64,000 nucleotides of DNA, from assembly GCA_030696085.1 (NCBI GenBank), contig JAUYNL010000081.1:1-64000 (forward strand). The letters run 5' to 3'. This DNA comes from Luteolibacter sp. GTDB lineage: Bacteria; Verrucomicrobiota; Verrucomicrobiia; Verrucomicrobiales; Akkermansiaceae. The notes under the pieces were generated by a model. That model was given only the letters and a program-made list of their open reading frames with translations. It was not told the DNA's origin and did no database searches. Positions 1 to 9,775 of the stretch are shown in pieces. The first letter of the stretch is position 1, and each line of letters begins with the position of its first letter. The position numbers and the translations under genes are program-made.

Positions 1-2
1 CG

Positions 3-119
3 CTGCTGGCCATCATCCCCTTTGGCGCGAACGAGCCGCTATCAAGTTGGTTCGAGAACTACCAGCGCCACCCGGCCAAGGCCATCCAACTCATCCTTCA
101 CGCCGCCCCCGTCCAATGA
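3..119 (+). CDS. C-terminal fragment of an unidentified protein (5' end outside window)
   Basis: Open frame from the left edge, ...LLAIIPFGANEPLSSWFENYQRHPAKAIQLILHAAPVQ*, with GC-rich third positions. Confidence 0.5.
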   Translation: MLAIIPFGANEPLSSWFENYQRHPAKAIQLILHAAPVQ

Positions 120-205
120 CATCTCAAGCCAAACGCCCTGCGTCTTTTCAAGGAATGCATCAATTATGTTGGCGTCCCGGGAGCGACTGTATTTGAATCG
201 CAGGT

Positions 206-2296
206 GTGAAACGCGGTGGATTGGGCCTACAGGGGAAATTCGTGGTCGCCTTGCTGATCTCGGCGGCCCTGCCGTTTCTCATCGGCCTGGTGGTTTTCGA
301 GACTTCGGGATACCGCTACTTTCTCGACGAGCGCGGGAAGTTCAACCAATTCGAGGCGAGCACCCTTGCCCGCGCGCTCGATCAGGCGGCCGACGTTCAG
401 GGCGAGGTCCTGCAAACCTGGCTGGCGGCGGATCCCACACTGCTGGGCGTGATCGCCGCGAAAAACCGGCAAGCCGACGGGCAGACGCCGGCGGATTTGA
501 GCCGGACAACCCGCGAGCTTGACGAACTATGGCCGTCTCTTCCGGCGGATGATCCGCGAGTGACCGCCGTCCTTGCCAATCCGGCCTGCGAGAGCTTGCG
601 AAAATACCTCGCCCTCCATCAGGAAGTGGCTGAAATCCTGGCCACCGATGCCGAAGGCAGACTTGTGGCCGCCACCGGCAAATCGAGCGATTTCGACCAG
701 GCCGATGAGGAGTGGTGGTGGGAAGGCGCCGCCTTGGGTCAGAACGAGCGCTGGGCCGACGTGCTTCATTTCGATGCCAGCTCCGGGGTCTATTCGCTGG
801 ATGTGGTAATGCCGCTTCATGAGGACGGGAAACTGGCGGGTGTCGTCAAAATGTCAGTGGATGTGAGCGCATTGTTTTCCGGTCTGGATTTCAATGGCAA
901 GGAGTCCGGCGAGCAATGGGAGATCGTGCTGGCCGATGGCTGGATTTTGGCAAGCTCACAAAGCGGATTTGTGCCTCTCCAGAAACAGATCACGGCCAAG
1001 ACCCGTGAAATGCTCCAACACCAGACAGAAGGCTGGTTCCTCGGGCAGGAGAAAAACGGGGATGCGCGGATGACCGGCTACGTCACCATGGGAAGGGGGC
1101 GGAAGACACCGGCTGCCCGTGTGATGTTTTCCTCCCGGCGCGACGATGTCATCGCCACGCTCCAGCAAAAGTTTCTCGAAGTCGCCCTGGCCGCCGCAGC
1201 AGTGCTGGCAATCTGCACCGCTGCGGGCTTTTGTTTGATCCGCCGCAACATCCTGCTGCCTCTCGCCACGCTCGGGCGTGCCGCAAGGTCGATTTCCGAC
1301 ACCGCTCGCTTCCATCCGCCCGAAGCCCGTGACGAACTCGAAGTCCAACGCCAGCGCGACCAGGCCGAGCATGATCTCGGGAAAATCGAGGCGATCCGCA
1401 CCGGAGATGAAATCGAAACCCTCGCCGGAGACCTTGCGGTGATGACCTCGCGGGTGCTGCGCTACCACCGTGAACTGGAGGCCGAGGTGGCCGCCAAAAC
1501 CTCCGTCATTCATGACGAACTGGAAATGGCGCGCCAGTTCCAAACCGCGCTGCTGCCATCCCGCTACCCGGAGGTGCCATCTGCCACCACCGCCAATCCG
1601 TTGCGCCTGCGCTTCGCTCATTTCTATCAGCCGGCCTCCACCGTCGGTGGCGACTTCTTCGATCTCATTGAACTGGATGAGCACCGCGCAGGCATCCTGA
1701 TCGCGGATGTGATGGGCCACGGCGCGCGCTCCGCCCTCATCACCGCCATCCTGCGGGCCCTGGTCCGCAATCACACCGTGGAGGCCAGCGACCCCGGCGT
1801 TTTCCTCGGCGAGCTCAACCGCCACCTGCAGGAAGTCATCTCACACAGCGGCCAGACGCTTTTCGTCACCGCATTCTTCCTTGTGCTCGATACCCGCAAT
1901 TGCTCCGCCACATGGGCGGTGGCGGGCCACCCCGCACCCCTGCGCGTGCGCCGCGGCAGCGGCAGGGCTCCCGAACCCCTGTGGAACGAGCCGCATCATC
2001 AACCCGCGCTGGGCCTGGTTTCCCAAGCGGCTTTCCGGACCTGTGAATCCACCCTGCTGCCAGGCGATGTGTTCCTGCTTTTCACCGATGGGGCTTTTGA
2101 GGCTGAAAACCCAGCCGGCGAAATGTTTGGCATCGAACGACTGGCCAAGAGCCTCGACGAAGCGCTCGACGGCCCGATGGCCGCCATGCCCGCCAAAATC
2201 GTCTGTGACGTGACCGACTTCCAACGCCGGCAATATTACGATGACGATGTCTGTATCGTCGCCGTGGAAGCTGTCAGCCGCAGTGTCTCTACCTGA
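206..2296 (+). CDS. Membrane-anchored sensor with SpoIIE/RsbU-like PP2C phosphatase domain
   Basis: N-terminal TM segment, periplasmic sensor region, second TM then HAMP-like region; C-terminal FYQPASTVGGDFFDLIEL...GILIADVMGHGARSALIT...LFTDGAFEAENPAGEMFG typical of SpoIIE phosphatases. Confidence 0.9.
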   Translation: MKRGGLGLQGKFVVALLISAALPFLIGLVVFETSGYRYFLDERGKFNQFEASTLARALDQAADVQGEVLQTWLAADPTLLGVIAAKNRQADGQTPADLSRTTRELDELWPSLPADDPRVTAVLANPACESLRKYLALHQEVAEILATDAEGRLVAATGKSSDFDQADEEWWWEGAALGQNERWADVLHFDASSGVYSLDVVMPLHEDGKLAGVVKMSVDVSALFSGLDFNGKESGEQWEIVLADGWILASSQSGFVPLQKQITAKTREMLQHQTEGWFLGQEKNGDARMTGYVTMGRGRKTPAARVMFSSRRDDVIATLQQKFLEVALAAAAVLAICTAAGFCLIRRNILLPLATLGRAARSISDTARFHPPEARDELEVQRQRDQAEHDLGKIEAIRTGDEIETLAGDLAVMTSRVLRYHRELEAEVAAKTSVIHDELEMARQFQTALLPSRYPEVPSATTANPLRLRFAHFYQPASTVGGDFFDLIELDEHRAGILIADVMGHGARSALITAILRALVRNHTVEASDPGVFLGELNRHLQEVISHSGQTLFVTAFFLVLDTRNCSATWAVAGHPAPLRVRRGSGRAPEPLWNEPHHQPALGLVSQAAFRTCESTLLPGDVFLLFTDGAFEAENPAGEMFGIERLAKSLDEALDGPMAAMPAKIVCDVTDFQRRQYYDDDVCIVAVEAVSRSVST

Positions 2297-2313
2297 ATTA
2301 CGGTTATAATTCC

Positions 2314-3294
2314 TTACTCGGCGGCGGCAGGGGTCTCCGGGAGTTTTTTCTCGGGATTGAGAAGTTTGGCGAACTCAGTCCCCCAATCGCGGACGGACTT
2401 GTGGTTGATGTGTTTTTCCAAGTGGCTGAGCATGCGCAGCGCGGCTCCCCGCTGATCACCGTTCTTGAACAAATCCATTTCCATCTGCCATTGCAAGGCG
2501 GGCACCGCTTCGATTATGAATCGTTCGTATTCCGGCGAGCGCATCGCGCTGGCCATGCCGATGCGTTTGCTGGCGGGCTCGCCGCCGCCTCCCGCGCCCC
2601 CGGTCCAGAACTCGCGGATCGCCATTTCCTGCTGGATGCGCCGGATCCATGCGGAGCGCAGGGACTCCAGCCGGGAGGGCGCGCGCAGCGGAGGCAGTAG
2701 GATTTGCTCGTAGATTTGGCCGATCTGCGCGGGGGCCAGCGGCCATTTTTCCACTTTGACTTCGCCGATATCGTAGGCTCCCGCGAAAACCGAGCCCGTG
2801 ACGGGCTGATTGAGAAGCTGTTGATGATCCTTGAGTTTCTCCGCATCCTGTGAAATGGCATCGACGATCTCCCTGGCGCTGGAAGCGAGCACATCACGAT
2901 CAGCTTTTTCGGAGGTGGCGCGCAGCGTGAGGATGAGCCAGCGGAGTTGCAGGCGAAGGGCCATTCCCAAACCGGGAGCCGAGAGTTTTGGGGCCTCCTT
3001 GCGTTTCCACTCGCGGAAGTCGGAGTTCTTTTTCTGCTGGTCCTCGAAATTCACTTTCTCGATGCACTTGAGATGGAATTCCATGGCGGCCTCATCGCTG
3101 CCTGCCGCCGCGTTGTATGCCGCCATGGCCATGCGGTAACGCTTGTCCACGGTGGAATCGGCGTTCTCGCGCAAAGCCGTGAGTTTTTCCAGGAGCGCCT
3201 CACGATCAGCGGAAGAAAGCGTCTCGGCACGGACCGAGGAGGCGGCGCACAACGATCCCACAAACACGGCGAGCAGTTTCATGATGCGGGTCAT
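2314..3294 (-). CDS. Secreted hypothetical protein
   Basis: 326-aa ORF with signal peptide (MKLLAVFVGSLCAASSVRAE). Confidence 0.7.
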   Translation of the reverse strand: MTRIMKLLAVFVGSLCAASSVRAETLSSADREALLEKLTALRENADSTVDKRYRMAMAAYNAAAGSDEAAMEFHLKCIEKVNFEDQQKKNSDFREWKRKEAPKLSAPGLGMALRLQLRWLILTLRATSEKADRDVLASSAREIVDAISQDAEKLKDHQQLLNQPVTGSVFAGAYDIGEVKVEKWPLAPAQIGQIYEQILLPPLRAPSRLESLRSAWIRRIQQEMAIREFWTGGAGGGGEPASKRIGMASAMRSPEYERFIIEAVPALQWQMEMDLFKNGDQRGAALRMLSHLEKHINHKSVRDWGTEFAKLLNPEKKLPETPAAAE

Positions 3295-3426
3295 GACAAA
3301 TCACAAGAGCCGCGCCAAGAAGGAATAGGCGAAATCCGCAGGGAATCCCAAGACAGGCTGCGCATGCCGAGGATCCGCGCTTGGAATTCACCGATTTACG
3401 GGCATCGTTGGTGCCGTCACCCACCC

Positions 3427-4944
3427 ATGAATGCCTCATTCCGCCGATTGTTGGCGCTGGCCGCCGTGTTTTTCACCGCGTTTGCCGCCGTTTCCGCCAT
3501 GCGCACCTGCCGCGCCGGTGGCAGCCTCCGGGATTTGATCCCCGGCCTCTCGAAAAACGGCGAGCGCTTCCGACCGGAATCCTTCACGCTGCCGGACCGG
3601 CCGCCGCTCGATCTCGGCGATGTCGAACTGCTCTCACGCCTCAACGATGAATACGCCAACCTGACCAAAGCCGTGGTCCCATCCGTGGTGAGCATCGATA
3701 CCGCCGGCGTGCGCACTGAGAAGCTGCTCGACCTCTGGGGGCGCACCCGCGTGCGGCGCTACCCCACCCAGGGCCAGGGTTCCGGCGTGATCGTCACCCG
3801 CGAGGGGCATGTGGTGACCAACCATCACGTCATCGCCGGCCAGCAACAAATCCAAGTGACGCTCCACGGCGGGAAAACCCACCCCGCGCGCTTGATCGGC
3901 GAGGACACCCTGCTCGACATCGCCGTGCTCAAGATCGACGGCGAGGGCCCCTTCACCCCTCTCAAGCTCGGGGATTCCGCCCAAACCCAGGTCGGCCAGA
4001 TGGTTTTCGCCGTCGGCAATCCCTTCGGCCTCGGGGAAACGGTCACCCAAGGCATCATCTCGGCCAAGGAACGTTCGCTTTCCGACAACCAGCGCGATCT
4101 TTTCCAGACCGATGCCGCCATCAATCCGGGAAATTCAGGTGGCCCGCTCGTCAATCTGCGGGGTGAAATCATCGGCATCAACGTCGCGATTTTCTCGCCG
4201 GACCGCGAAAATCCCGGCTTCCAGGGCGTCGGGTTCTCGATTCCTTCCAACGATGTGAAGGATGCCTTGTTCCAGATCCTCGAGCGTGGCCGGCCGATCC
4301 GAGGCTTCCTCGGCGTGCAAATGCGCGATCTCGATCCCGCCGTGCGCGGGGCCCTCAAGTATGACGGCGAGTTCGGCACGGCGGTTCTCGGAGTCTCGCC
4401 CGGCTCACCCGCACAAGCCGCAGGCTTGCAGGCATGGGATGTCGTTCTCAGTTACAACGGCGAAACGATCCGCACGGCCTCCCAGTTGTTCACACTCGTC
4501 CAAGGCACCCGCATTGGCGACGAGGCCACGCTTGAAATCTGGCGCAAGGGTCAGTCGCTGACACTCAAGACGGTGATCACCGAAAGCGGTGCCGAAGGAG
4601 CCACCACCCCGCCTCCCGGAAATTCCGGAGAGCAGGGACGCACCCGCGACCCCGAGGAAATCCTGCAAGCGCTGGGCATCGAAGTCCGTGATCTCTCGGT
4701 GCCGGAGCGCATGCGCGGTTACCGCGGCGTGGTGATCACCGGCCTTGCCGCCACCGGCCTCGCCGCCAACCTGCTCCAAGCCGGCGATCTGATCGTGGCG
4801 GTGAACAACTCGCGCATCAACGGGGCCAGTGAGTTTTTCCTGCATCTGGCCGCCTCCGCCGCCGTCCAGGACACCGCCCTCCTCATCCTGCGCGAGGGCA
4901 AAACCCTGCGCGTCATCGTGCCCGCTCTGCCACGCCGGGAATAA
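3427..4944 (+). CDS. DegP/HtrA-like serine protease with two PDZ domains
   Basis: VTNHHVIAG, DIAVLKI and NPGNSGGPL triad motifs; C-terminal PDZ-like repeats; start placed at the signal peptide MNASFRRLLALAAVFF rather than the longer ORF start. Confidence 0.92.
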   Translation: MNASFRRLLALAAVFFTAFAAVSAMRTCRAGGSLRDLIPGLSKNGERFRPESFTLPDRPPLDLGDVELLSRLNDEYANLTKAVVPSVVSIDTAGVRTEKLLDLWGRTRVRRYPTQGQGSGVIVTREGHVVTNHHVIAGQQQIQVTLHGGKTHPARLIGEDTLLDIAVLKIDGEGPFTPLKLGDSAQTQVGQMVFAVGNPFGLGETVTQGIISAKERSLSDNQRDLFQTDAAINPGNSGGPLVNLRGEIIGINVAIFSPDRENPGFQGVGFSIPSNDVKDALFQILERGRPIRGFLGVQMRDLDPAVRGALKYDGEFGTAVLGVSPGSPAQAAGLQAWDVVLSYNGETIRTASQLFTLVQGTRIGDEATLEIWRKGQSLTLKTVITESGAEGATTPPPGNSGEQGRTRDPEEILQALGIEVRDLSVPERMRGYRGVVITGLAATGLAANLLQAGDLIVAVNNSRINGASEFFLHLAASAAVQDTALLILREGKTLRVIVPALPRRE

Positions 4945-4999
4945 CCCTGGGGGCGCTGAAATTTCAGCCGTTTTTCCCACGTTTCATCCGCCAACCTTC

Positions 5000-6319
5000 A
5001 TGCAACGCTCCAAGCTTCCCTACTTCTTTCTTGGTCTTGCAGCCTTGCTGGCCGTGGCCGCGCTCGTCCTACTCATCATGCGTCCGGGAGTGAAACCCGA
5101 AACCCCGTCCGAACCCGCGGCTCCCACCACCACGGGGATGCCGGGTCCCCTGGAAAACGCAGCGGCAGATGTTGCCTCCGCCACACCGCAGGACCCGGAA
5201 ACCATCCTCAAGGACCTCGGCATCGGGTTGGCCTCCGCCGATCCCGCAGAGCTCGTCAATCAGATCGCCAAAGCTCTCGAAGCCGGCGACTTGTCCGCCC
5301 TGGCCCGGCTCATCGGAAATGACGTGCTCGACCCTGAAACCGCCACGGCCCTCAAGGCGCTCTCCACCTCATCCCTGCGCCTCCGCCGACCGGATGGAAT
5401 CCGCGAAGTCGGCGAACTCGAACTCAATTCCCGCACCCGCTGGGCGCTCGAACTCGATGGCCGCGAACCCGGCCGCGACCGCATTTTTCTCGATCTCAAA
5501 CGCGGTGGCGGCAAGTGGACGGTCGATAAAATCACCCTGCCGCCCGCCGACGGCGAGCCGATCCCCAAGGCCATCATCGCCGACTCGCTCGGCGTTGCGG
5601 ATTCATTCCTGCGGGCGGTTCTCAAGCAGGATTTCGAATTCGCCCGCGCCTTCGTCGATTCCGCCACCGTCTCCGACGCGAAAATCGCCGGCCTCTGCAT
5701 CCTTTTCGAGGAAGGCGAATACCAAATGCGCAAAACCAAGCCCCTGCGCTCGATGTTCCAGCGCGAGAGCACCGTCGGCTACCTCGCCAATATCGAGACC
5801 GCCGATGGCAAACAAAGCGCCCAGTTCACCCTCACGCTCCGGCAGCCGCCAGCACCCGCCAACTGGCGCGTCGTGGAAATCAACCTCGACCAATTGCTCG
5901 CCGAATACTCCCGCCGCGTGGCCGGTGGCGATGTCTATTACTCCCCGCTCGTCAAGAATCCGTCTGGCGGCGACACTCTCGCGCTTTATTTCGAATTCGA
6001 TGAGGATGCCATGAATTCCCGCACCCGTCGCCAACTCGAAATCGTCTCGATGATCCTGCGCGCCGATCCCGGCAAGAAACTCACCCTCAGCGGCCACACC
6101 GATGCACTCGGATCCGAGGGCTACAACCACAGCCTCTCCGCCCGCCGCGCCGGCGTCGTCAGGAATTTCCTCATCAAGACCGGCGTGAGCGCCAGCCAGA
6201 TCCTCACCATCGCCAAGGGTGCCAGCCAGCCGCGCCGCCCCAATGTCACCGAAACCGGCGACGACAATCCCGATGGCCGCCGTGCCAACCGCCGCACCGA
6301 GATCTACCTGGACTTCTAA
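5000..6319 (+). CDS. OmpA-family protein (peptidoglycan-binding C-terminal domain)
   Basis: N-terminal TM; C-terminal LTLSGHTDALGSEGYNHSLSARRAGVVRNFLI...ANRRTEIYL is OmpA/MotB-like. Confidence 0.88.
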   Translation: MQRSKLPYFFLGLAALLAVAALVLLIMRPGVKPETPSEPAAPTTTGMPGPLENAAADVASATPQDPETILKDLGIGLASADPAELVNQIAKALEAGDLSALARLIGNDVLDPETATALKALSTSSLRLRRPDGIREVGELELNSRTRWALELDGREPGRDRIFLDLKRGGGKWTVDKITLPPADGEPIPKAIIADSLGVADSFLRAVLKQDFEFARAFVDSATVSDAKIAGLCILFEEGEYQMRKTKPLRSMFQRESTVGYLANIETADGKQSAQFTLTLRQPPAPANWRVVEINLDQLLAEYSRRVAGGDVYYSPLVKNPSGGDTLALYFEFDEDAMNSRTRRQLEIVSMILRADPGKKLTLSGHTDALGSEGYNHSLSARRAGVVRNFLIKTGVSASQILTIAKGASQPRRPNVTETGDDNPDGRRANRRTEIYLDF

Positions 6320-6332
6320 CGAACCGACCGCC

Positions 6333-7415
6333 TCACAGCAGGGCTTCCGGCAGCAGGTCGGTCAGGTTCTTGATGGCATCCGCCTGATGTCGATTGGCGA
6401 CGAGCAGGGCGTCCTCGGTTTGCACGACGATGAGATCCTCCACGCCCAGCAGGGCGATGCGGCTGCCGGGGCGCGCATTGAAAACGATGTTGTTGCGGGA
6501 ATCAAGCTGGGTGATCGCCTCGTTGGCGCGGTTTTCCTCGCCGTAGGCTTGCAGATACTTCGCGATGGAAATCCACGAGCCCACATCGTCCCAATCGAAT
6601 GTGGCCTCGATGTTGAGGACGCGGTCGGCCTTTTCCATCAGCGCGTAGTCGATCGAACGCGCCGGCAGCCCCGGAAAGCGCTGCCCGATGGCGGCTTGGA
6701 TGTTCGTGGCCGTGCCGAGCTCCGCGATGAATTCCACAAGCTCCGGCGCGTGGAGGGCGAGTTGATGGATCACCGTGGGCAGCGACCATACGAACATGCC
6801 CGCGTTCCATGAAAACCCGCCCTGGCGCAGGAATTGTTCCGCCACCTCAGGGCTGGGTTTCTCGCGGAAGCGCTTCACCTCATAGGGCGCGTTCCCGCAG
6901 GCGGTGCCGGCAGGACCGGCGGCCTCGCCGCGCTCGATGTAACCGTAGGATGGGCATGGCCAGGTCGGCTGGATCCCGATGGTGACCAGACCCTCGGAAT
7001 TTTCCGCCACGCTCAGCGCATCGCGCATCACGGCTTGAAAGGCGGCGCTGTCCTGAATGAGTTGATCGGCCGGCAGCACCATCATCACGGCACCCGGATT
7101 GCGCGCGGCCACCAAGCCGATGCCCAGCGCCACCGCCGGTGCGGTGTCGCGTCTCGCAGGTTCGGCGAAAACATTCTCCGCAGGCAGCATCGGGAGGGCT
7201 TCACGCACCGCCGCCACCTGTTTTTCATTGGTGAGGATCAGGATGTTTTCGCAGGGTACGAGGCCCTCCAGGCGGCGCACGGTTTGTTCCAGCAAGGTGC
7301 CCCTGCCGAACAGGTCGAGCAGTTGTTTCGGACGCACATTGCGGCTCAAGGGCCAGAAACGGGTGCCGGAACCGCCGGCGAGAATCAGGGCGTAGGTATT
7401 TTCCAAGGCGGGCAT
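6333..7415 (-). CDS. Mannose-1-phosphate guanylyltransferase
   Basis: LILAGGSGTRFWPLSRNVRPKQLLDLFG nucleotidyltransferase signature; FSWNAGMFVW; start moved to MPALENTYALILAGG. Confidence 0.92.
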   Translation of the reverse strand: MPALENTYALILAGGSGTRFWPLSRNVRPKQLLDLFGRGTLLEQTVRRLEGLVPCENILILTNEKQVAAVREALPMLPAENVFAEPARRDTAPAVALGIGLVAARNPGAVMMVLPADQLIQDSAAFQAVMRDALSVAENSEGLVTIGIQPTWPCPSYGYIERGEAAGPAGTACGNAPYEVKRFREKPSPEVAEQFLRQGGFSWNAGMFVWSLPTVIHQLALHAPELVEFIAELGTATNIQAAIGQRFPGLPARSIDYALMEKADRVLNIEATFDWDDVGSWISIAKYLQAYGEENRANEAITQLDSRNNIVFNARPGSRIALLGVEDLIVVQTEDALLVANRHQADAIKNLTDLLPEALL

Positions 7416-7520
7416 GGCGTGCCGGATCTTGGTTTTTTTAATCCCGGTGGAAAGGCTGGAATCCGCAAGATTTTCTTTTCCGGAGTTGTCGTTAGTCAGT
7501 CGGCCCGCTAAGTTCCGCCC

Positions 7521-7844
7521 ATGTCTGACGAGCATTCCGAATCGACACCCGCATGGATTGAGACCAGCGCCCTCACTGCGCCCGCCCTTTTGGGAGCATC
7601 CGCCGGCCTGCTGCTGGGCGACCTGATGCATCGCGGCGCGCGCCGCGGCGTGGGAATCGGACTCGGTGTGCTGGGGATCGCCGCCTTGCTGCCGTTCGCC
7701 GTCGGCGGCGTGGCATGGTTGGTCACCGGCCCGAAAAGCCGCGTCGGAGTGCGCCGCAAAATCCAACGCATCCGCGACATCGGCCTCGGCGCTCCGGATT
7801 ACGACGAAGTGGACGAGGAACTCCGTGAACAAGGTCTCATCTGA
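7521..7844 (+). CDS. Small membrane-associated hypothetical protein
   Basis: 107 aa with two predicted TM segments, immediately upstream of the rfbD-like gene. Confidence 0.6.
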   Translation: MSDEHSESTPAWIETSALTAPALLGASAGLLLGDLMHRGARRGVGIGLGVLGIAALLPFAVGGVAWLVTGPKSRVGVRRKIQRIRDIGLGAPDYDEVDEELREQGLI

Positions 7845-7853
7845 GCCTGTTGC

Positions 7854-8726
7854 ATGCGCATCGCCATCACAGGAACCACCGGTCGCGTGGGTGCCTCCCT
7901 GGCACGGCTACTTGCCGCCCGCCACGAAATCATTTCCCTGCCCCGCACGGTTTGCGATCTGGCCGATCCGGCGTCCCTGAATGCCGCCCTCTCCCGTCTG
8001 GAGTGTGATGTTTTCATCAACCCGGCGGCCCTCACCAGCTTGGAAGCCCGCGAGGACGATCCGCGCCTCGCCATGCGCGTGAACTCCGCCGCTCCCGGGA
8101 AAATCGCCCTCTGGGCCGCGGAACACGGCGCGCGGATGATTCATTTCAGCACCGACTACGTTTTCGGCGGCGAAACCACCATCCCGCTCACCGAAGACAT
8201 GGCGGCCCGACCGGTCAATGCCTACGGTCGCAGTAAACTCGCGGGAGAACTTGCCGTGCTTGCCCATCCGGGAAATCTCGTCATCCGCGTCTCCTGGGTC
8301 TTCGGCCCGGAGAAACCCTCCTTCGTCGATCAAATCTTCGATGCCGCTCTCGCCGGCCATCCCCTCGCCGCCATCGCGGACAAACTCTCGCTGCCCACCT
8401 CTACGCCCGATCTCTCCCACTGGGTCGAAGCCCTGCTGGAGACCGATGCCCGCGGCATTCTTCATGCCTGTAATTCAGGCATACCGATCAGTTGGCATGG
8501 TCTTGCCGAGTTTGTAGTGCGGGAAATGACGGTGCGCGGGGTGTTGGAAAGCTGCCCGGATGTGGCCGAACAAATCCTCGCTGAAATGCCGATGTTCCGC
8601 GCCCGGAGGCCGCGATTCACCGTGATGGACAACCATCGTCTGTCCGCCCTCCTCGGCCAGGCGGCCCTGCGCCCGTGGCCCGAAGCCCTGGCCGAACATG
8701 TGGCGCTGCGCGGTGCCTCACGCTGA
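7854..8726 (+). CDS. dTDP-4-dehydrorhamnose reductase (RmlD family)
   Basis: GTTGRVGASLARLL, FSTDYVFGG, PVNAYGRSKLAGE motifs. Confidence 0.88.
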   Translation: MRIAITGTTGRVGASLARLLAARHEIISLPRTVCDLADPASLNAALSRLECDVFINPAALTSLEAREDDPRLAMRVNSAAPGKIALWAAEHGARMIHFSTDYVFGGETTIPLTEDMAARPVNAYGRSKLAGELAVLAHPGNLVIRVSWVFGPEKPSFVDQIFDAALAGHPLAAIADKLSLPTSTPDLSHWVEALLETDARGILHACNSGIPISWHGLAEFVVREMTVRGVLESCPDVAEQILAEMPMFRARRPRFTVMDNHRLSALLGQAALRPWPEALAEHVALRGASR

Positions 8727-8789
8727 GATCGGCGTCAATCCGCATCCTTCGTCATAGCTTTCGCAAATTCTCTGATTCATCCGGCGATG

Positions 8790-8985
8790 ATCGCTTTCGC
8801 CTTGTCCCGGCCCGTTTGACCGCCAAGGCTCCCGCCGACCAACCACGAAGGCGTTATGGAATCCGGTGCAAATCCGGAACAGTCGCGCTGCGGTGACCGG
8901 TTGCCGATCCCATCAGACCAATCGTTGATAACCAACGGTGAAGGCGGGAAAAGCGAAAACCGGAAGTCCGAATACTTGCACCTTC
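8790..8985 (+). promoter_or_regulatory. Cobalamin riboswitch-like leader
   Basis: GGAATCCGGTGCAAATCCGGAACAGTCGCGCTGCGGTGA (core/B12-box region) followed downstream by CGGAAGTCCGAATACTTGCACC, corresponding to the conserved AAGxCxGxAxACxxGCC 3' element; boundaries approximate. Confidence 0.88.
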
Positions 8986-8995
8986 GTTGCTCGTC

Positions 8996-9054
8996 AACCC
9001 GCCAGCCGGATTTTTCCGGGAAAGCGGGTTCCGTGGTCCTCCGCGAAAGAGGAC
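8996..9054 (+). promoter_or_regulatory. Candidate expression-platform hairpins downstream of the riboswitch
   Basis: AACCCGC(8996-9002)/GCGGGTT(9024-9030) and GGTCCTC(9035-9041)/GAGGACC(9048-9054) perfect 7-bp arms. Confidence 0.5.
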
Positions 9055-9126
9055 CGACGAGAGATGGCACCGGGTTTTCCCCCGCCGCCCTCTCTTCGTG
9101 AGAAATCGCACACACTGAAGAGAAAC

Positions 9127-9723
9127 ATGAAACACACATCCACTCGTCGGAGCTGCCTCCGATCCGCCCTTGCAGGCCTCTGCCTGCTTCCCCTCGTTTC
9201 CAACGCCGCCAATGTCGTGGTGGGCACCGGAAGTGATACCTCCTACATCGTTCTGTCCTCCGGAAATCTCGGAGTCCTCATCTACGAGGTGAGCTACGAT
9301 GCCTCGTCCGGTCCGCATGACACGAAATTCCTGCTCGACCAGGTTCTGGCCGGAGATTCCTCCATCAGCATGGCCTTCTCCAACTGGGGCAGCGCCTCGG
9401 AGCCGAATTACTCCCTCGATTCGATCACGTCCAATTTAGTGACCGAAGCCGCCTCGTTCTCTCCGCCCTTCGTTTACTGGGCGCAATGGGTTTCCGGTGG
9501 CGAAGCGGGCTACCCGGATGCCGTTCCGGTTTCCACGGGCTCATGGAGCTATGGCTCGGGAATTTCCTCGCCATATCGCCTGATCGCTCCCGGTTCCTGG
9601 GATGCCTTCGTGTATTCCGACGGAAGCTCGCCACCCTCGGCGACGCTGATCCCCGAGACTTCATCGCTGCTGCTTGCCCCTTTGGGTGCGCTGGTGGTCT
9701 TCCGCCGTCGTCGCAACGGGTAA
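9127..9723 (+). CDS. PEP-CTERM-anchored secreted protein under riboswitch
   Basis: Signal peptide (SALAGLCLLPLVSNA) and C-terminal LIPETSSLLLAPLGALVVFRRRRNG (PEP-CTERM type). Confidence 0.85.
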   Translation: MKHTSTRRSCLRSALAGLCLLPLVSNAANVVVGTGSDTSYIVLSSGNLGVLIYEVSYDASSGPHDTKFLLDQVLAGDSSISMAFSNWGSASEPNYSLDSITSNLVTEAASFSPPFVYWAQWVSGGEAGYPDAVPVSTGSWSYGSGISSPYRLIAPGSWDAFVYSDGSSPPSATLIPETSSLLLAPLGALVVFRRRRNG

Positions 9724-9736
9724 ATTCCAAACCGCT

Positions 9737-9773
9737 CCGCGCGCCAGTTCCTGGCGGTGCGCGGGGCTTTTTA
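9737..9773 (+). terminator. Candidate Rho-independent terminator/attenuator between the PEP-CTERM gene and the next gene
   Basis: CCGCGCGCCAG-TTC-CTGGC(GGT)GCGCGG stem with bulge, followed by GGCTTTTTA. Confidence 0.55.
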
Positions 9774-9775
9774 TC

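Noticed and set aside
956-1825. 289-aa antisense ORF in the SpoIIE-phosphatase gene
   Set aside because: Composition typical of spurious antisense frame; sense protein has recognisable domains
2947-3426. N-terminal extension of the HtrA-like ORF
   Set aside because: Overlaps the opposite-strand secreted gene and precedes an obvious signal peptide at 3427
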